Position numbers and translations under genes: made by a program. Positions 28,486-36,786 of a DNA stretch of 64,000 nt are shown here, in pieces. The stretch's first letter is position 1, and the number at the start of each line of letters is the position of its first letter. The DNA is taken from assembly GCA_000831005.1 (NCBI GenBank), contig CP007152.1, positions 1,736,001-1,800,000 on the forward strand, in the 5' to 3' direction. Source of the stretch: Marinobacter salarius. Its GTDB lineage: Bacteria > Pseudomonadota > Gammaproteobacteria > Pseudomonadales > Oleiphilaceae. The notes beneath the pieces were generated by a model that saw only the letters and a program-made list of their open reading frames with translations, was not told where the DNA came from and ran no database searches.

Positions 28486-29627
28486 TGTCAGCGGGAAGCC
28501 TGTTTAACCAATCTGTGCGTCACCCGTTGTCTAGCCCGAGGGGGATCTGGTCGGCGTTGCATATTGACCCGATATTGTTGGTCTTGTTGCTGACCCTAAT
28601 TGCGGGTGGGCTGTTTGTTTTGTACAGCGGGGCCGACCGCAACCTGGAAGTCGTCAAAGCGCAGGGTATCCGGATGGGGGTGGCCCTGGTGGTGATGTTC
28701 GTGTTCGCCCAGCTTGACCCGGCTGTGTTCCGGCGTTGGTCGCCCTGGCTGTTCTTGGCCGGGATTGTGGGATTGGCGGCGGTCTTGCTGGTTGGCGTTG
28801 GTGCCAAGGGCGCACAGCGTTGGCTGGCCATTCCAGGGTTGCCCCGCTTCCAGCCTTCGGAGCTGATGAAGCTGGTAGTGCCGATGATGGCCGCCTGGTA
28901 CCTTTCGCGCCACTACCTGCCCCCCAGGGTTCGCCATGTGGCGGTGGCGTTGCTCATTGTGTTGGCGCCCATGGCGATGATCATACTGCAGCCGGACCTC
29001 GGGACCTCGTTGCTGGTAGGAGCTGCCGGGATTTTCGTCGTGTTTTTTGCCGGCATGGGGTGGCGCCTGATCGGCGCCTTTCTGGCCATGGTATCAGTGG
29101 CGGCGCCACTGATGTGGTTCTTCGTTATGCGTGAGTATCAGAAGCAGCGCGTACTGACCTTGCTGGATCCGCAGAGCGATCCGCTTGGCGCCGGCTGGAA
29201 TATTATCCAGTCCAAGACCGCTATCGGTTCGGGGGGCATGGATGGCAAGGGGTGGCTCCAGGGCACACAGTCCCATCTTGAATTTCTTCCTGAGAGCCAT
29301 ACCGATTTCATCGTTGCCGTGCTGGCGGAGGAATTTGGCTTTGTGGGCATGCTTATTCTTCTGGTGCTCTACCTCCTGATTGTTCTGCGGTGCCTGTACA
29401 TTGCATCGACGGCACAGGATTCGTTCAGCCGGCTGCTGGCGGGCGCGCTGACAATGACGTTTTTTATCTACGTCTTCGTCAATGTGGGTATGGTCAGTGG
29501 TCTTTTGCCGGTAGTGGGTGTGCCGCTGCCGCTGGTCAGCTATGGCGGAACGTCAGGGGTAACGCTGATGGCGGCGTTTGGGGTGTTGATGTCGGTCCAT
29601 ACCCATAGGCGGATGATCAGTGCGTGA
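28485..29627 (+). CDS. rodA: Peptidoglycan glycosyltransferase RodA
   Basis: A SEDS-family polymerase that extends glycan strands from lipid II for lateral wall growth. The 380-residue protein has about ten membrane segments and the SEDS hallmarks QPSELMKL, LQPDLGTSLLV, a long periplasmic loop with GWNIIQSKTAIGSGG, and PLPLVSYGGTSGVTLM (key residues S, E, Q, D, SYGG). Its ATG overlaps the mrdA TGA by one base, so the two are translationally coupled. Confidence 0.96.
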   Translation: MSAGSLFNQSVRHPLSSPRGIWSALHIDPILLVLLLTLIAGGLFVLYSGADRNLEVVKAQGIRMGVALVVMFVFAQLDPAVFRRWSPWLFLAGIVGLAAVLLVGVGAKGAQRWLAIPGLPRFQPSELMKLVVPMMAAWYLSRHYLPPRVRHVAVALLIVLAPMAMIILQPDLGTSLLVGAAGIFVVFFAGMGWRLIGAFLAMVSVAAPLMWFFVMREYQKQRVLTLLDPQSDPLGAGWNIIQSKTAIGSGGMDGKGWLQGTQSHLEFLPESHTDFIVAVLAEEFGFVGMLILLVLYLLIVLRCLYIASTAQDSFSRLLAGALTMTFFIYVFVNVGMVSGLLPVVGVPLPLVSYGGTSGVTLMAAFGVLMSVHTHRRMISA

Positions 29628-29764
29628 TGACCGGGCGCGACCATGGACGGGGAGTAATGGTTGCGGGGCCCGCGGCCATGGTAATCTTGGCCGCGATGAC
29701 GGGCCGCAGCTGTGGTGACGTTGTACTGAAAAAGTTCTCGAGTCGAAGCCAGTCAAGGGGATTC

Positions 29765-30793
29765 ATGAAAGCGGTCAGGTATTGGTCAGGTGTTGGAGTG
29801 ATGATGATGGCATTCTTTGCCTCTCCGTCTCAGGCCGGGCCCTACAATGAGACACCTGAGAGCCGTGACTTTGTTCGTGAAATGTCGGAACGCTACGGGT
29901 TTGAAGCCGAGCGTGTGTCGGCAATACTGGCGAATGCGCAGCGCCGTGACTCGATATTGGAAGCTATCAGCCGACCGGCTGAGAAAACCCTTGAGTGGTA
30001 CGAATACCGTCGGATCTTTATGCGTGAGGAGCGCATAGAGCAAGGCGTCAACTTTTTCGAGCAGCATCAGGAAGCCTTTGAGCGCGCCGAACGTGAGTAC
30101 GGTGTACCTGCATCAATCGTTGCAGCAATTATCGGTGTCGAAACTTGGTATGGTACCTACAAAGGGAAGTATCGGGTGCTTGATGCCCTTGCCACTCTGG
30201 CATTCGACTATCCGCCCCGGAGCCGCTTTTTTCGCAGCGAGCTTGTCCAGTATTTGCTGATGACCCGCGAACAGGGTTTTGACCCCCTGGAAGTGACGGG
30301 GTCCTACGCGGGGGCGATGGGGTACGGCCAGTTCATCTCCAGCAGCTACCGGCATTACGCGCTTGATTTTGACGGCGATGGCGTTACCGACATCCTGGCC
30401 AATCCCGTGGATGCCATCGGCAGTGTCGCCCATTATTTTCATGCCCATCGTTGGCAAGCCGGTGAGCCTGTAGCGGAGCAGGTGGGTGACAGTCTGCCAG
30501 AGAGCTCACCACTACTGACCAGGGAACTGAAGCCGACGTTGACGGTCAACGACTATCGGCAGGCGAGTATCGTCCCGAAAATGGATGTGCCCGGCGACGC
30601 TAAAGCCAGGGCGATCCGTCTTGTCGGTGACGAGGGCACTGAACTATGGCTGACTTACCATAACTTCTACGTGATAACCCGCTACAATCACAGTCATCTA
30701 TACGCCATGGCGGTGTACCAGTTGGCAGATGCGCTCCAAGAGCGGATGCGGCCGCTGGCAAATGAAAACAATGGGGAAAGTAACAGCTCGTGA
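29765..30793 (+). CDS. mltB: Membrane-associated lytic murein transglycosylase B MltB
   Basis: MltB cleaves the MurNAc-GlcNAc bond with formation of anhydroMurNAc. From ATG 29765 the protein starts with a signal peptide (MKAVRYWSGVGVMMMAFFAS) ending near SQAGP; there is no lipobox. The catalytic glutamate lies in AAIIGVETWYGTYKGKYRVLDAL, followed by YAGAMGYGQFISSSYRHYALDFDGDG. The frame is open upstream to 29624, overlapping rodA, but those residues are not conserved. It overlaps the rlpA start. Confidence 0.92.
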   Translation: MKAVRYWSGVGVMMMAFFASPSQAGPYNETPESRDFVREMSERYGFEAERVSAILANAQRRDSILEAISRPAEKTLEWYEYRRIFMREERIEQGVNFFEQHQEAFERAEREYGVPASIVAAIIGVETWYGTYKGKYRVLDALATLAFDYPPRSRFFRSELVQYLLMTREQGFDPLEVTGSYAGAMGYGQFISSSYRHYALDFDGDGVTDILANPVDAIGSVAHYFHAHRWQAGEPVAEQVGDSLPESSPLLTRELKPTLTVNDYRQASIVPKMDVPGDAKARAIRLVGDEGTELWLTYHNFYVITRYNHSHLYAMAVYQLADALQERMRPLANENNGESNSS

Positions 30794-31662
30794 TGAAACG
30801 CCATGTTTTACTACTGGTTTTCGGGGTACTGGTGCTGGCAGGGTGTGCATCATCGCCCGAACCTGACCATTCCTCCCGCTACACCCTGAGCCAGGACCGT
30901 GCGCCCTCAGGCAACTTCGATGCATCGGGACTTGCCGATGCCACGCCTCGATTTGAGGAGCCGCGCCGCGCTGGAAACAAGTCACCCTATCAGGTTTGGG
31001 GCAAGGAATATCATGTCGTGGGCAGTAACGATGGTTATGTTCAGCGCGGCACCGCGAGCTGGTATGGTGAGAAGTTCCATGGTCACAAAACCTCGAATGG
31101 AGAGGTTTTTGACATGTACGAGATGTCAGCGGCGCACAAGAGCCTGAGAATTCCAGGGTACGCCCGGGTGACCAACCTCGATAACGGTCGCTCGGTGGTG
31201 GTTAGGGTCAACGACCGTGGTCCCTTCCATGGGGATCGCCTGATTGACCTTTCCTACGCTGCGGCCAAAAAGCTGGGTTATCAGGGCAGGGGTACGGCCA
31301 GGGTAGAGGTAGCCGCCATCACGGTGAGTCCTGACGGCTCGATGACGCTTGCCGGCAAGCCGTTCCCGGAGTCGGGAGCACCTGTGGATGCGAAGCGCCT
31401 GACGGATCCCGGCGCGGCTAGCGAGGCCCTGTTCGTGCAACTGGGTTCGTTCAGCCAGCGCAACCCGGCCGAAGCCCTTCTGGATCGGGCGCGGCGTGCA
31501 GTCGCAAACCCAATGCGGGTAAGGGAAGTGGAGACGGCCTCTGGCCGCTTTCACCGCGTTCAGGTCGGGCCGTTCAGGGATGAGGATGAAGCCCTGAGAG
31601 CCCAGAGCCTGCTTGAAACTCACGGATTTGGTCAATCAATACTTCTGACCGACACTCATTGA
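30793..31662 (+). CDS. rlpA: Septal ring lytic transglycosylase RlpA, lipoprotein
   Basis: RlpA cleaves denuded glycan strands at the septum. The 289-residue precursor has a lipoprotein signal (KRHVLLLVFGVLVLAGC, cysteine at residue 18). A double-psi beta-barrel follows (GTASWYGEKFHGHKTSNGE, VTNLDNGRSVVVRVNDRGPF, IDLSYAAAKKLG), and a C-terminal SPOR domain begins near residue 210 (LFVQLGSFSQRNPAE). The catalytic Glu and Asp of the barrel (SNGEVFD, VNDRGP) are both visible. ATG at 30793 overlaps the mltB stop. Confidence 0.94.
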   Translation: MKRHVLLLVFGVLVLAGCASSPEPDHSSRYTLSQDRAPSGNFDASGLADATPRFEEPRRAGNKSPYQVWGKEYHVVGSNDGYVQRGTASWYGEKFHGHKTSNGEVFDMYEMSAAHKSLRIPGYARVTNLDNGRSVVVRVNDRGPFHGDRLIDLSYAAAKKLGYQGRGTARVEVAAITVSPDGSMTLAGKPFPESGAPVDAKRLTDPGAASEALFVQLGSFSQRNPAEALLDRARRAVANPMRVREVETASGRFHRVQVGPFRDEDEALRAQSLLETHGFGQSILLTDTH

Positions 31663-31693
31663 ACCAGTCACTTACTTGAAACTGAATGGACCC

Positions 31694-32860
31694 ATGGCAC
31701 TAAATAAAGCGTTCCGAGCCTTCTCTGCTGTTCTGCTCCTGATCCTGCTTCCGGCAATGCCGGTAGCGGCGCAGGCTGTTCTGATTCCATCATCACCGCA
31801 GATTGCGGCGAGTTCCTATATCCTGATGGATCCGCTTTCCGGACGGATTATCATGGAAGAGAACAGCCATGAGCGTCTGCCGCCGGCCAGTCTGACCAAA
31901 ATGATGACGGCGTATATTGTGGAACGGGAACTGGATGAGGGGCGGATTTCCCTGTCCGACATGGTGCCGGTCAGCGTCAACGCCTGGCGAACCGAAGGCT
32001 CCAGGACCTTTGTTCAGGAAGGGACAGAGGTGTCGGTCGAGAACCTGCTAAAGGGCGTCATCATTCAGTCTGGGAACGATGCCTCGGTGGCACTGGCCGA
32101 ATACATTGCCGGCAGTGAAGGGGCGTTCGTCGATATCATGAACCAGCAGGCACAGATTCTGGGTATGAACGAGTCCAGTTTTGCCAATGCCACTGGGTTG
32201 CCTGCACCGGATCATTTCTCCACTGCCTACGATCTGGCCCTCCTGGCGAAAGCGATCATCAATGACTACCCGGAAAACTACCCGCTGTATGCGCAGAAGC
32301 ATTTCACTTACAACAACATTCGTCAGCCTAATCGCAACAGTCTTTTGTGGCGTGACGACAGTGTCGATGGACTGAAGACAGGCCATACCGAGGAAGCCGG
32401 GTACTGTCTGGTGGCGTCAGCCAAACGTAATGACACGCGGCTGATTGCAGTGGTTATGGGCACTGACAGCACCTCGTCCCGCGCTCAAGAAGTCCAGAAA
32501 ATGCTGAACTATGGCTTTCGTTACTACCAGACTGAGCGCCTGTTCCGTGCCGGACAAGAACTGCTGGAAGCGCGCGTTTGGGGTGGCGAAAACGACGGTT
32601 TGTCAGTAGGGATGACGGAAGACGTCTACGTGACTATCCCCAGAGGCTCAAGAGACTCACTGGAATCCACCGTTGAGCTCGACTCTGTGATTAAGGCGCC
32701 AATTTCAATGGGCGACGAACTGGGGCAGGTGACGGTGAAGCTCGGTGATGACGTGGTCGTGGATCAGCCAGTGCTGGCGCTCAGCGATATCCCGGAAGGC
32801 GGTTTCTTCAAGCGGATCTGGGATGCCATCAAACTATTCTTTGTTCAGCTTTTCGAGTAA
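31694..32860 (+). CDS. dacA: D-alanyl-D-alanine carboxypeptidase DacA (PBP5/6)
   Basis: A periplasmic carboxypeptidase that trims the terminal D-Ala of wall peptides. It has a signal peptide ending VAAQA and active-site motifs SLTK (PPASLTKMMTAYI), SGND (QSGNDASVALAEY) and KTGH. A PBP5 C-terminal domain ends in an amphipathic membrane-anchor helix, KRIWDAIKLFFVQLFE. ATG at 31694 places the signal peptide correctly; the frame is open a few codons upstream. Confidence 0.95.
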   Translation: MALNKAFRAFSAVLLLILLPAMPVAAQAVLIPSSPQIAASSYILMDPLSGRIIMEENSHERLPPASLTKMMTAYIVERELDEGRISLSDMVPVSVNAWRTEGSRTFVQEGTEVSVENLLKGVIIQSGNDASVALAEYIAGSEGAFVDIMNQQAQILGMNESSFANATGLPAPDHFSTAYDLALLAKAIINDYPENYPLYAQKHFTYNNIRQPNRNSLLWRDDSVDGLKTGHTEEAGYCLVASAKRNDTRLIAVVMGTDSTSSRAQEVQKMLNYGFRYYQTERLFRAGQELLEARVWGGENDGLSVGMTEDVYVTIPRGSRDSLESTVELDSVIKAPISMGDELGQVTVKLGDDVVVDQPVLALSDIPEGGFFKRIWDAIKLFFVQLFE

Positions 32861-32891
32861 GGCTGAGAGTTGCCTGTAGGAGATAAACCGG

Positions 32892-33161
32892 ATGAGCGAA
32901 CCAAAGGCACCCAAGATCGAGTTTCCCTGCGACTACGTGATCAAGGTGATCGGGGACGCTGCGCCAGACTTTGTGGAGTTCGTGGTGGGCGTGGTGGAAC
33001 AACATGCGCCGGGGATTTCGAGCGACGACGTGACGGTGAAAGACAGTCGCGGCGGTCGGTTTGCATCGGTTAACCTGAAGATCGTTGCCACGGGCGAACC
33101 GCAGTTGAAAGCCCTGTTCGAGGAACTCAAGGCCAGCGGCCGGGTTCATATGGTGCTGTAA
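32892..33161 (+). CDS. ybeD: YbeD/DUF493 family protein
   Basis: An 89-residue ACT-like protein with the family pattern [39 protein letters not shown] and [10 protein letters not shown] (key residues FPC, KVIG, S, G, S). E. coli YbeD sits between dacA and lipB just as here. The function is not known; a regulatory role in lipoate metabolism is only suggested by gene order. Confidence 0.92.
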   Translation: MSEPKAPKIEFPCDYVIKVIGDAAPDFVEFVVGVVEQHAPGISSDDVTVKDSRGGRFASVNLKIVATGEPQLKALFEELKASGRVHMVL

Positions 33162-33165
33162 ACTG

Positions 33166-33803
33166 ATGGACGAGCTTATAGTCCGCACCTTGGGCGAGCA
33201 GCCCTACCTGGAAACCTGGGAAGCGATGAAGTCGTTTACGGCCTCCCGGGACGCCGCCACACCGGATGAACTCTGGTTGCTGGAACACCCAAGGGTCTAC
33301 ACCCAGGGGCAGGCCGGTAAAGCCGAGCACATATTGGCCCCCGGTGATATCCCGGTGATACTGGTGGACCGCGGTGGCCAGGTAACGTATCACGGCCCTG
33401 GCCAGCTTGTGGTCTACCTGATGATAGACCTGACTCGCCACCGCCTGGGAATTCGCTCTCTGGTTGATGTCATTGAGCAAGCCATTGTCCGTACCCTAGC
33501 GGGGATGGGGGTGACGGCAGCGCCACGTCCGGATGCGCCCGGTGTCTACGTAGAGCAAGCGAAGATTGCGTCGCTGGGGTTGCGTGTAAGGCGAGGGTGT
33601 TCGTTCCACGGCCTGGCCCTGAACGTGGCTATGGACATGGAACCGTTTCGTCGGATCAACCCTGTGGCTATGCTGGCATGGCCATGTGCCAGGTTAGCGA
33701 TTTCGTCCCCGGGGTATCCGTTGCCGGGCTTGCTCCTACTCTCTCAGATGAACTGGTTAATGGTCTGGCGGGTGGTGCTGTTCGACGGGTAGCGGGCTGG
33801 TAA
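33166..33803 (+). CDS. lipB: Octanoyl-[ACP]:protein transferase LipB, one frameshift
   Basis: LipB moves octanoate from ACP to lipoyl domains, before LipA adds sulfur. Motifs visible are [55 protein letters not shown] and [11 protein letters not shown] with the catalytic lysine in EQAKIASLG. The frame breaks at about 33659-33661 (AACCCTG for AACCCCTG), immediately before the catalytic cysteine of NPCGYAGM. Repair gives 212 residues ending GAVRRVAGW. lipA, the usual next gene, is absent; an insertion sequence begins about 40 bp downstream. Confidence 0.92.
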
Positions 33804-33920
33804 TGCAAAGCCCAAGTGCCGATTGAGGCGGTTGCCTTGATACTGATTGAGCCTTCTCCCCAGCCCAGCGGTTGCCCGCTAAGCTGGAAGGCGACCAAGC
33901 ACTACAAGGGAGAAGACTCA

Positions 33921-34964
33921 ATGAACTTTTACCATAGCACCCACCGCCATTATTGTGGAATCGACCTGCACGCCCGCAGCCTGTATGTCTGCATCATCGA
34001 CCAGCAAGGGGAGGTGTTGCTGCACAAGGAAATCAAAGCCCGCCCGGAACCCTTGCTCGCCCTGCTCGAACCTTTCCGCGATGACCTTGTCGTTGGCGTC
34101 GAGTGCATGCACTGCTGGTACTGGATCTCGGATCTGTGTGAAGAACACGGCATCAAATTCATTCTGGGGCACGCGCTCTACATGAAGGCCATCCATGGGG
34201 GTAAAACCAAGAACGACCGCATTGACTCGTTCAAGATCGCCATGCTCATGAAGGGCGGTAATTTTCCGCTGGCGTATACCTATCCCAAGGAAATGCGGGC
34301 CACCCGCGACCTACTGCGCCGGCGCACCCGGATCGTCCAGCACGGGGCCATGCTCAAAGCCCATGTGGTGAATACCACGAGCCAATACAACCTGCCGCCG
34401 AACAAGGTCAATCTGAAGGATATCGGTGCCCGGGAACAGGTCCACGCGGTTTTTGCCGACCGGGACGTCCAACACAACATCGATCTGGACCTGGCCATCA
34501 TCGGTTGCTACCACCGGGAGCTGAGCAAGCTCGAAGAGCACCTGGAGCAGCAAGCCAAACAGCACGACCCCACGTCCCTGAGTGTGCTGCGGACCATTCC
34601 CGGTGTGGGGCGCATCCTGGCGCTGACCATTCTCTATGAAATCGGTGATATCCAGCGCTTCGAGACCGTCCAGAAATTTGCCTCGTACGCCCGACTCATC
34701 AAGTGCAAGGCCGAATCCGCCGGCAAAGTGTATGGCACCCAGGGCAACAAAATCGGCAACGCCCATCTCAAGTGGGCCTTCTCGGAAGCAGCAGTGCTGT
34801 ATTTGCGGGGCAATGACAAAGCCCAACGTTACCTACAAAAACTCCAGAAACGCATGAACAAGGCCAAGGCGCTATCCGCGCTGGCCCACAAGCTGGGCCG
34901 TGCCGCCTACTTCATGCTTAAGCATCAGAGGGTGTTCGATGAACAACGATTCCTGAAGGGTTAG
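33921..34964 (+). CDS. IS110/IS1111 family DEDD transposase
   Basis: A 347-residue recombinase. The N-terminal RuvC-like domain shows the DEDD acidic residues D15 (CGIDLHARS), E61 (VGVECMH), D99 and D102 (TKNDRIDS). The C-terminal Tnp_20 domain has IPGVGRILALTILYEIGD, FASYARLIKC and the serine-containing SAGKVYGTQGNKIGNAHLKWA segment. ATG at 33921 follows AAGGGAG and yields MNFYHSTHRHYCGIDLH. The gene is intact, unlike many neighbours, so the element may be active. Members of this family use a guide-like non-coding RNA to choose targets. Confidence 0.93.
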   Translation: MNFYHSTHRHYCGIDLHARSLYVCIIDQQGEVLLHKEIKARPEPLLALLEPFRDDLVVGVECMHCWYWISDLCEEHGIKFILGHALYMKAIHGGKTKNDRIDSFKIAMLMKGGNFPLAYTYPKEMRATRDLLRRRTRIVQHGAMLKAHVVNTTSQYNLPPNKVNLKDIGAREQVHAVFADRDVQHNIDLDLAIIGCYHRELSKLEEHLEQQAKQHDPTSLSVLRTIPGVGRILALTILYEIGDIQRFETVQKFASYARLIKCKAESAGKVYGTQGNKIGNAHLKWAFSEAAVLYLRGNDKAQRYLQKLQKRMNKAKALSALAHKLGRAAYFMLKHQRVFDEQRFLKG

Positions 34965-34965
34965 T

Positions 34966-35113
34966 CACGCCACGGGGTGAGCATGACGTCTAACTGGATC
35001 AAACAGGATGATGACCGAAAGCCAGGTGTCCGCTGACTGGTACCCGATACCGAACCGGCCTTCTATCACCGCCGTTGAAGCCAGCCGCCTTGATTAGCCA
35101 CCCCGTGGGCGTG
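34966..35113 (+). ncRNA. Candidate guide (bridge/seek) RNA region of the insertion sequence
   Basis: Directly after the transposase stop, CACGCCACGGGGTG (34966-34979) can pair with CACCCCGTGGGCGTG (35099-35113), a 14-bp stem with one bulged G closing about 120 nt. Inside are shorter pairings such as CCAG...CTGG near 35023-35041. In IS1111-type elements the target-selecting RNA is encoded downstream of the transposase, so the position fits. The exact ends and guide loops cannot be fixed by eye. From 35114 to 35417 I see only a GGCCGC/GCGGCC hairpin at 35367-35382 and a short ATTGCCT tandem repeat near 35393-35412. Confidence 0.5.
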
Positions 35114-35441
35114 CCTTAATGCCATGAGCCAGTGCGCTTACACCGGTCCTGAGCCTGGAACTAACTGGAGCCTTGCAGCCCGATTCTTGAATAGTGCCAG
35201 TGACCGGTTAACCGATGAATGTCTGGTGCCCCTGATCCACCGATGGAACGACTGGTCAGGCTGTGGTCTAAAGTCACGTAAGAGAGCCCCTATATGTGTT
35301 TGCTGTGAGTGCCTGACAGCCCCGCGAGACTGACGAAGCAGGCGTTCTCGCTCATGGGTTTAGGTTGGCCGCTGGCGCGGCCAAAAGAATGACTATTGCC
35401 TATTGCCTATTGATTCCGAGAAGGCTCATATGTGTTAGTAG

Positions 35442-36527
35442 CTAGCCGTGGGTAGCTTCGAAATCACACACCTTGTTACGCCCCAGGGCCTTGGCCCGAT
35501 AAAGCGCTTCGTCGGCACGCTGTAGCAGTCGGTCCACAGACTCTGCGCCGTGGATAGTGGCTACTCCGACACTGATGGTGGTGTTGATGCTCCCGCCCTG
35601 GGTCTTTATAGCGGTTGATGCAATGGTCTGGCGTATGCGGTTAGCCGTCTTGACGGCTTCGACTGTGTCAGTCTCGGGCAACAATACCAGGTATTCCTCT
35701 CCGCCCCAGCGCGCTAGCGTATCGACTTTCCGGCTGTGTTCCTGCAACGTCCTGGCTACCATCACAATGGTTTCATCACCCACCTGATGACCATGGTTGT
35801 CGTTGACGAATTTGAACAGATCAATGTCCATCAATAACACCGAAAAGCCGCGCGAATTGCGCAGGTATCGCTGATATTCGGCTTCCAGTTGCTCGTGAGC
35901 TTCACGTCGATTGGCAAGCCCCGTCAACGCATCGTGTTTCGCCGCATATTCGAACTCTGCAGCCAGTTTCAGCAGTCCGAGTTTACTGCGCCGCCGGCTC
36001 TGGTCCAGGACGTAGCAGGTGGACATCTCAAACCCCAGTACGGCAAGCATGGTGAGTCGGAAACTGGTGCTGTAGGGCGAATCGAACGCCAGGTCCCCGA
36101 GTGGGCTGAACAGCAGCGCAACCCCCGCCAGGCCTCCGGAGCAGGCAAGCACGCCTACTTTTGCTTCGCTGATGTAGAAATGATGGTGGGTAGCAAACAG
36201 CCAGATAATGGCAGAGCCGTCCTCCACCGCATTGATTGCCAGATAGGTGAACAGGATCGTAATCGCGGTAATAAAACCGCGGCGTTGCACGGTACTGTTG
36301 TGACTGATGAGATAAACAATACCATTGACACTGAGCAGCACGGCAAAGACGATCAAAGTTGTGGCGGAGCCAGGCATTCCGCGGTCCAGGGACCGCCAAG
36401 CGAAAAACAGCAGGATGGGGATTGCTGCCAGAGTAAGCCAGCCGATCAGCATCGGAACCGGAATTTCACCCTTCACCCGGAACTGTGACAGTTTGGTGTC
36501 GGAGGGGCTGCTGGTGGTTTGTGTCAT
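35442..36527 (-). CDS. Membrane diguanylate cyclase with intact GGEEY and I-site
   Basis: A GGDEF protein predicted to make c-di-GMP. After a polar start come about six membrane segments (IGWLTLAAIPILLFFAW onward). The cyclase domain has DALTGLANRREAHEQLEAEY, the metal motif LLMDIDLFKFVNDNHGHQVGD, the signature RWGGEEYLVLLP and an RxxD inhibitory site (RKVD) five residues before it. The start is uncertain: ATG at 36527 (MTQTTSSPSD) or 36554 (MPKNNK), neither with a clear ribosome site. The open frame runs far upstream into the divergent kinase gene, which must be spurious. Confidence 0.9.
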   Translation of the reverse strand: MTQTTSSPSDTKLSQFRVKGEIPVPMLIGWLTLAAIPILLFFAWRSLDRGMPGSATTLIVFAVLLSVNGIVYLISHNSTVQRRGFITAITILFTYLAINAVEDGSAIIWLFATHHHFYISEAKVGVLACSGGLAGVALLFSPLGDLAFDSPYSTSFRLTMLAVLGFEMSTCYVLDQSRRRSKLGLLKLAAEFEYAAKHDALTGLANRREAHEQLEAEYQRYLRNSRGFSVLLMDIDLFKFVNDNHGHQVGDETIVMVARTLQEHSRKVDTLARWGGEEYLVLLPETDTVEAVKTANRIRQTIASTAIKTQGGSINTTISVGVATIHGAESVDRLLQRADEALYRAKALGRNKVCDFEATHG

Positions 36528-36730
36528 TGTTGCAGTCTTGTTGTTTTTGGGCATCAGTGGCGCGGTAAGCGACCACATTTTTATACTAAACGGCTTTGGC
36601 TGTGGGGTCTGTGTAAAAACGTAAAACCTTTCACCAGGGACACAAGTAAACACAGAAGGGGCGGTTTGCATTGGCCCCAAGAGCAATGAATCGACGGCAC
36701 GCCGGTTAGGTTTGAGGGCCCGGGTATCCG

Positions 36731-36736
36731 TATAAT
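36731..36736 (+). promoter_or_regulatory. Possible -10 box for the ABC1 kinase gene
   Basis: A perfect TATAAT lies 51 bases before the ATG of the kinase gene in the region that separates it from the divergent cyclase. The upstream -35 region is weak (TTTGAG at 36711 is too close). Confidence 0.33.
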
Positions 36737-36786
36737 GGTCATACAGGCTGATAGCGCCAACACTTACAGAACCGAGCAGGTTTTTG

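Larger units (their letters stand above)
33848..35428 (+). mobile_element. IS110 family insertion sequence, IS1111-type layout
   Basis: An 11-bp perfect inverted repeat, TGAGCCTTCTC at 33848-33858 and GAGAAGGCTCA at 35418-35428, flanks a DEDD transposase gene. Subterminal inverted repeats of this size and a long non-coding stretch after the transposase (about 450 bp) are typical of the IS1111 subgroup, while the IS110 subgroup lacks such repeats and keeps its long non-coding end upstream. The true tips should lie a few bases outside the repeats. No target duplication is expected for this family, and none is seen. The element sits between lipB and a GGDEF gene whose stop is 14 bases away. Confidence 0.82.

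Noticed and set aside
35367..35382. GGCCGC/GCGGCC hairpin as a terminator at the end of the insertion sequence
   Set aside because: It is followed by AAAAG rather than a T-run on the plus strand, and on the minus strand no gene ends upstream of it.
35393..35412. ATTGCCT tandem repeat as a CRISPR or phase-variation tract
   Set aside because: Under three copies of a 7-base unit, non-coding, with no spacers; too short to support either.
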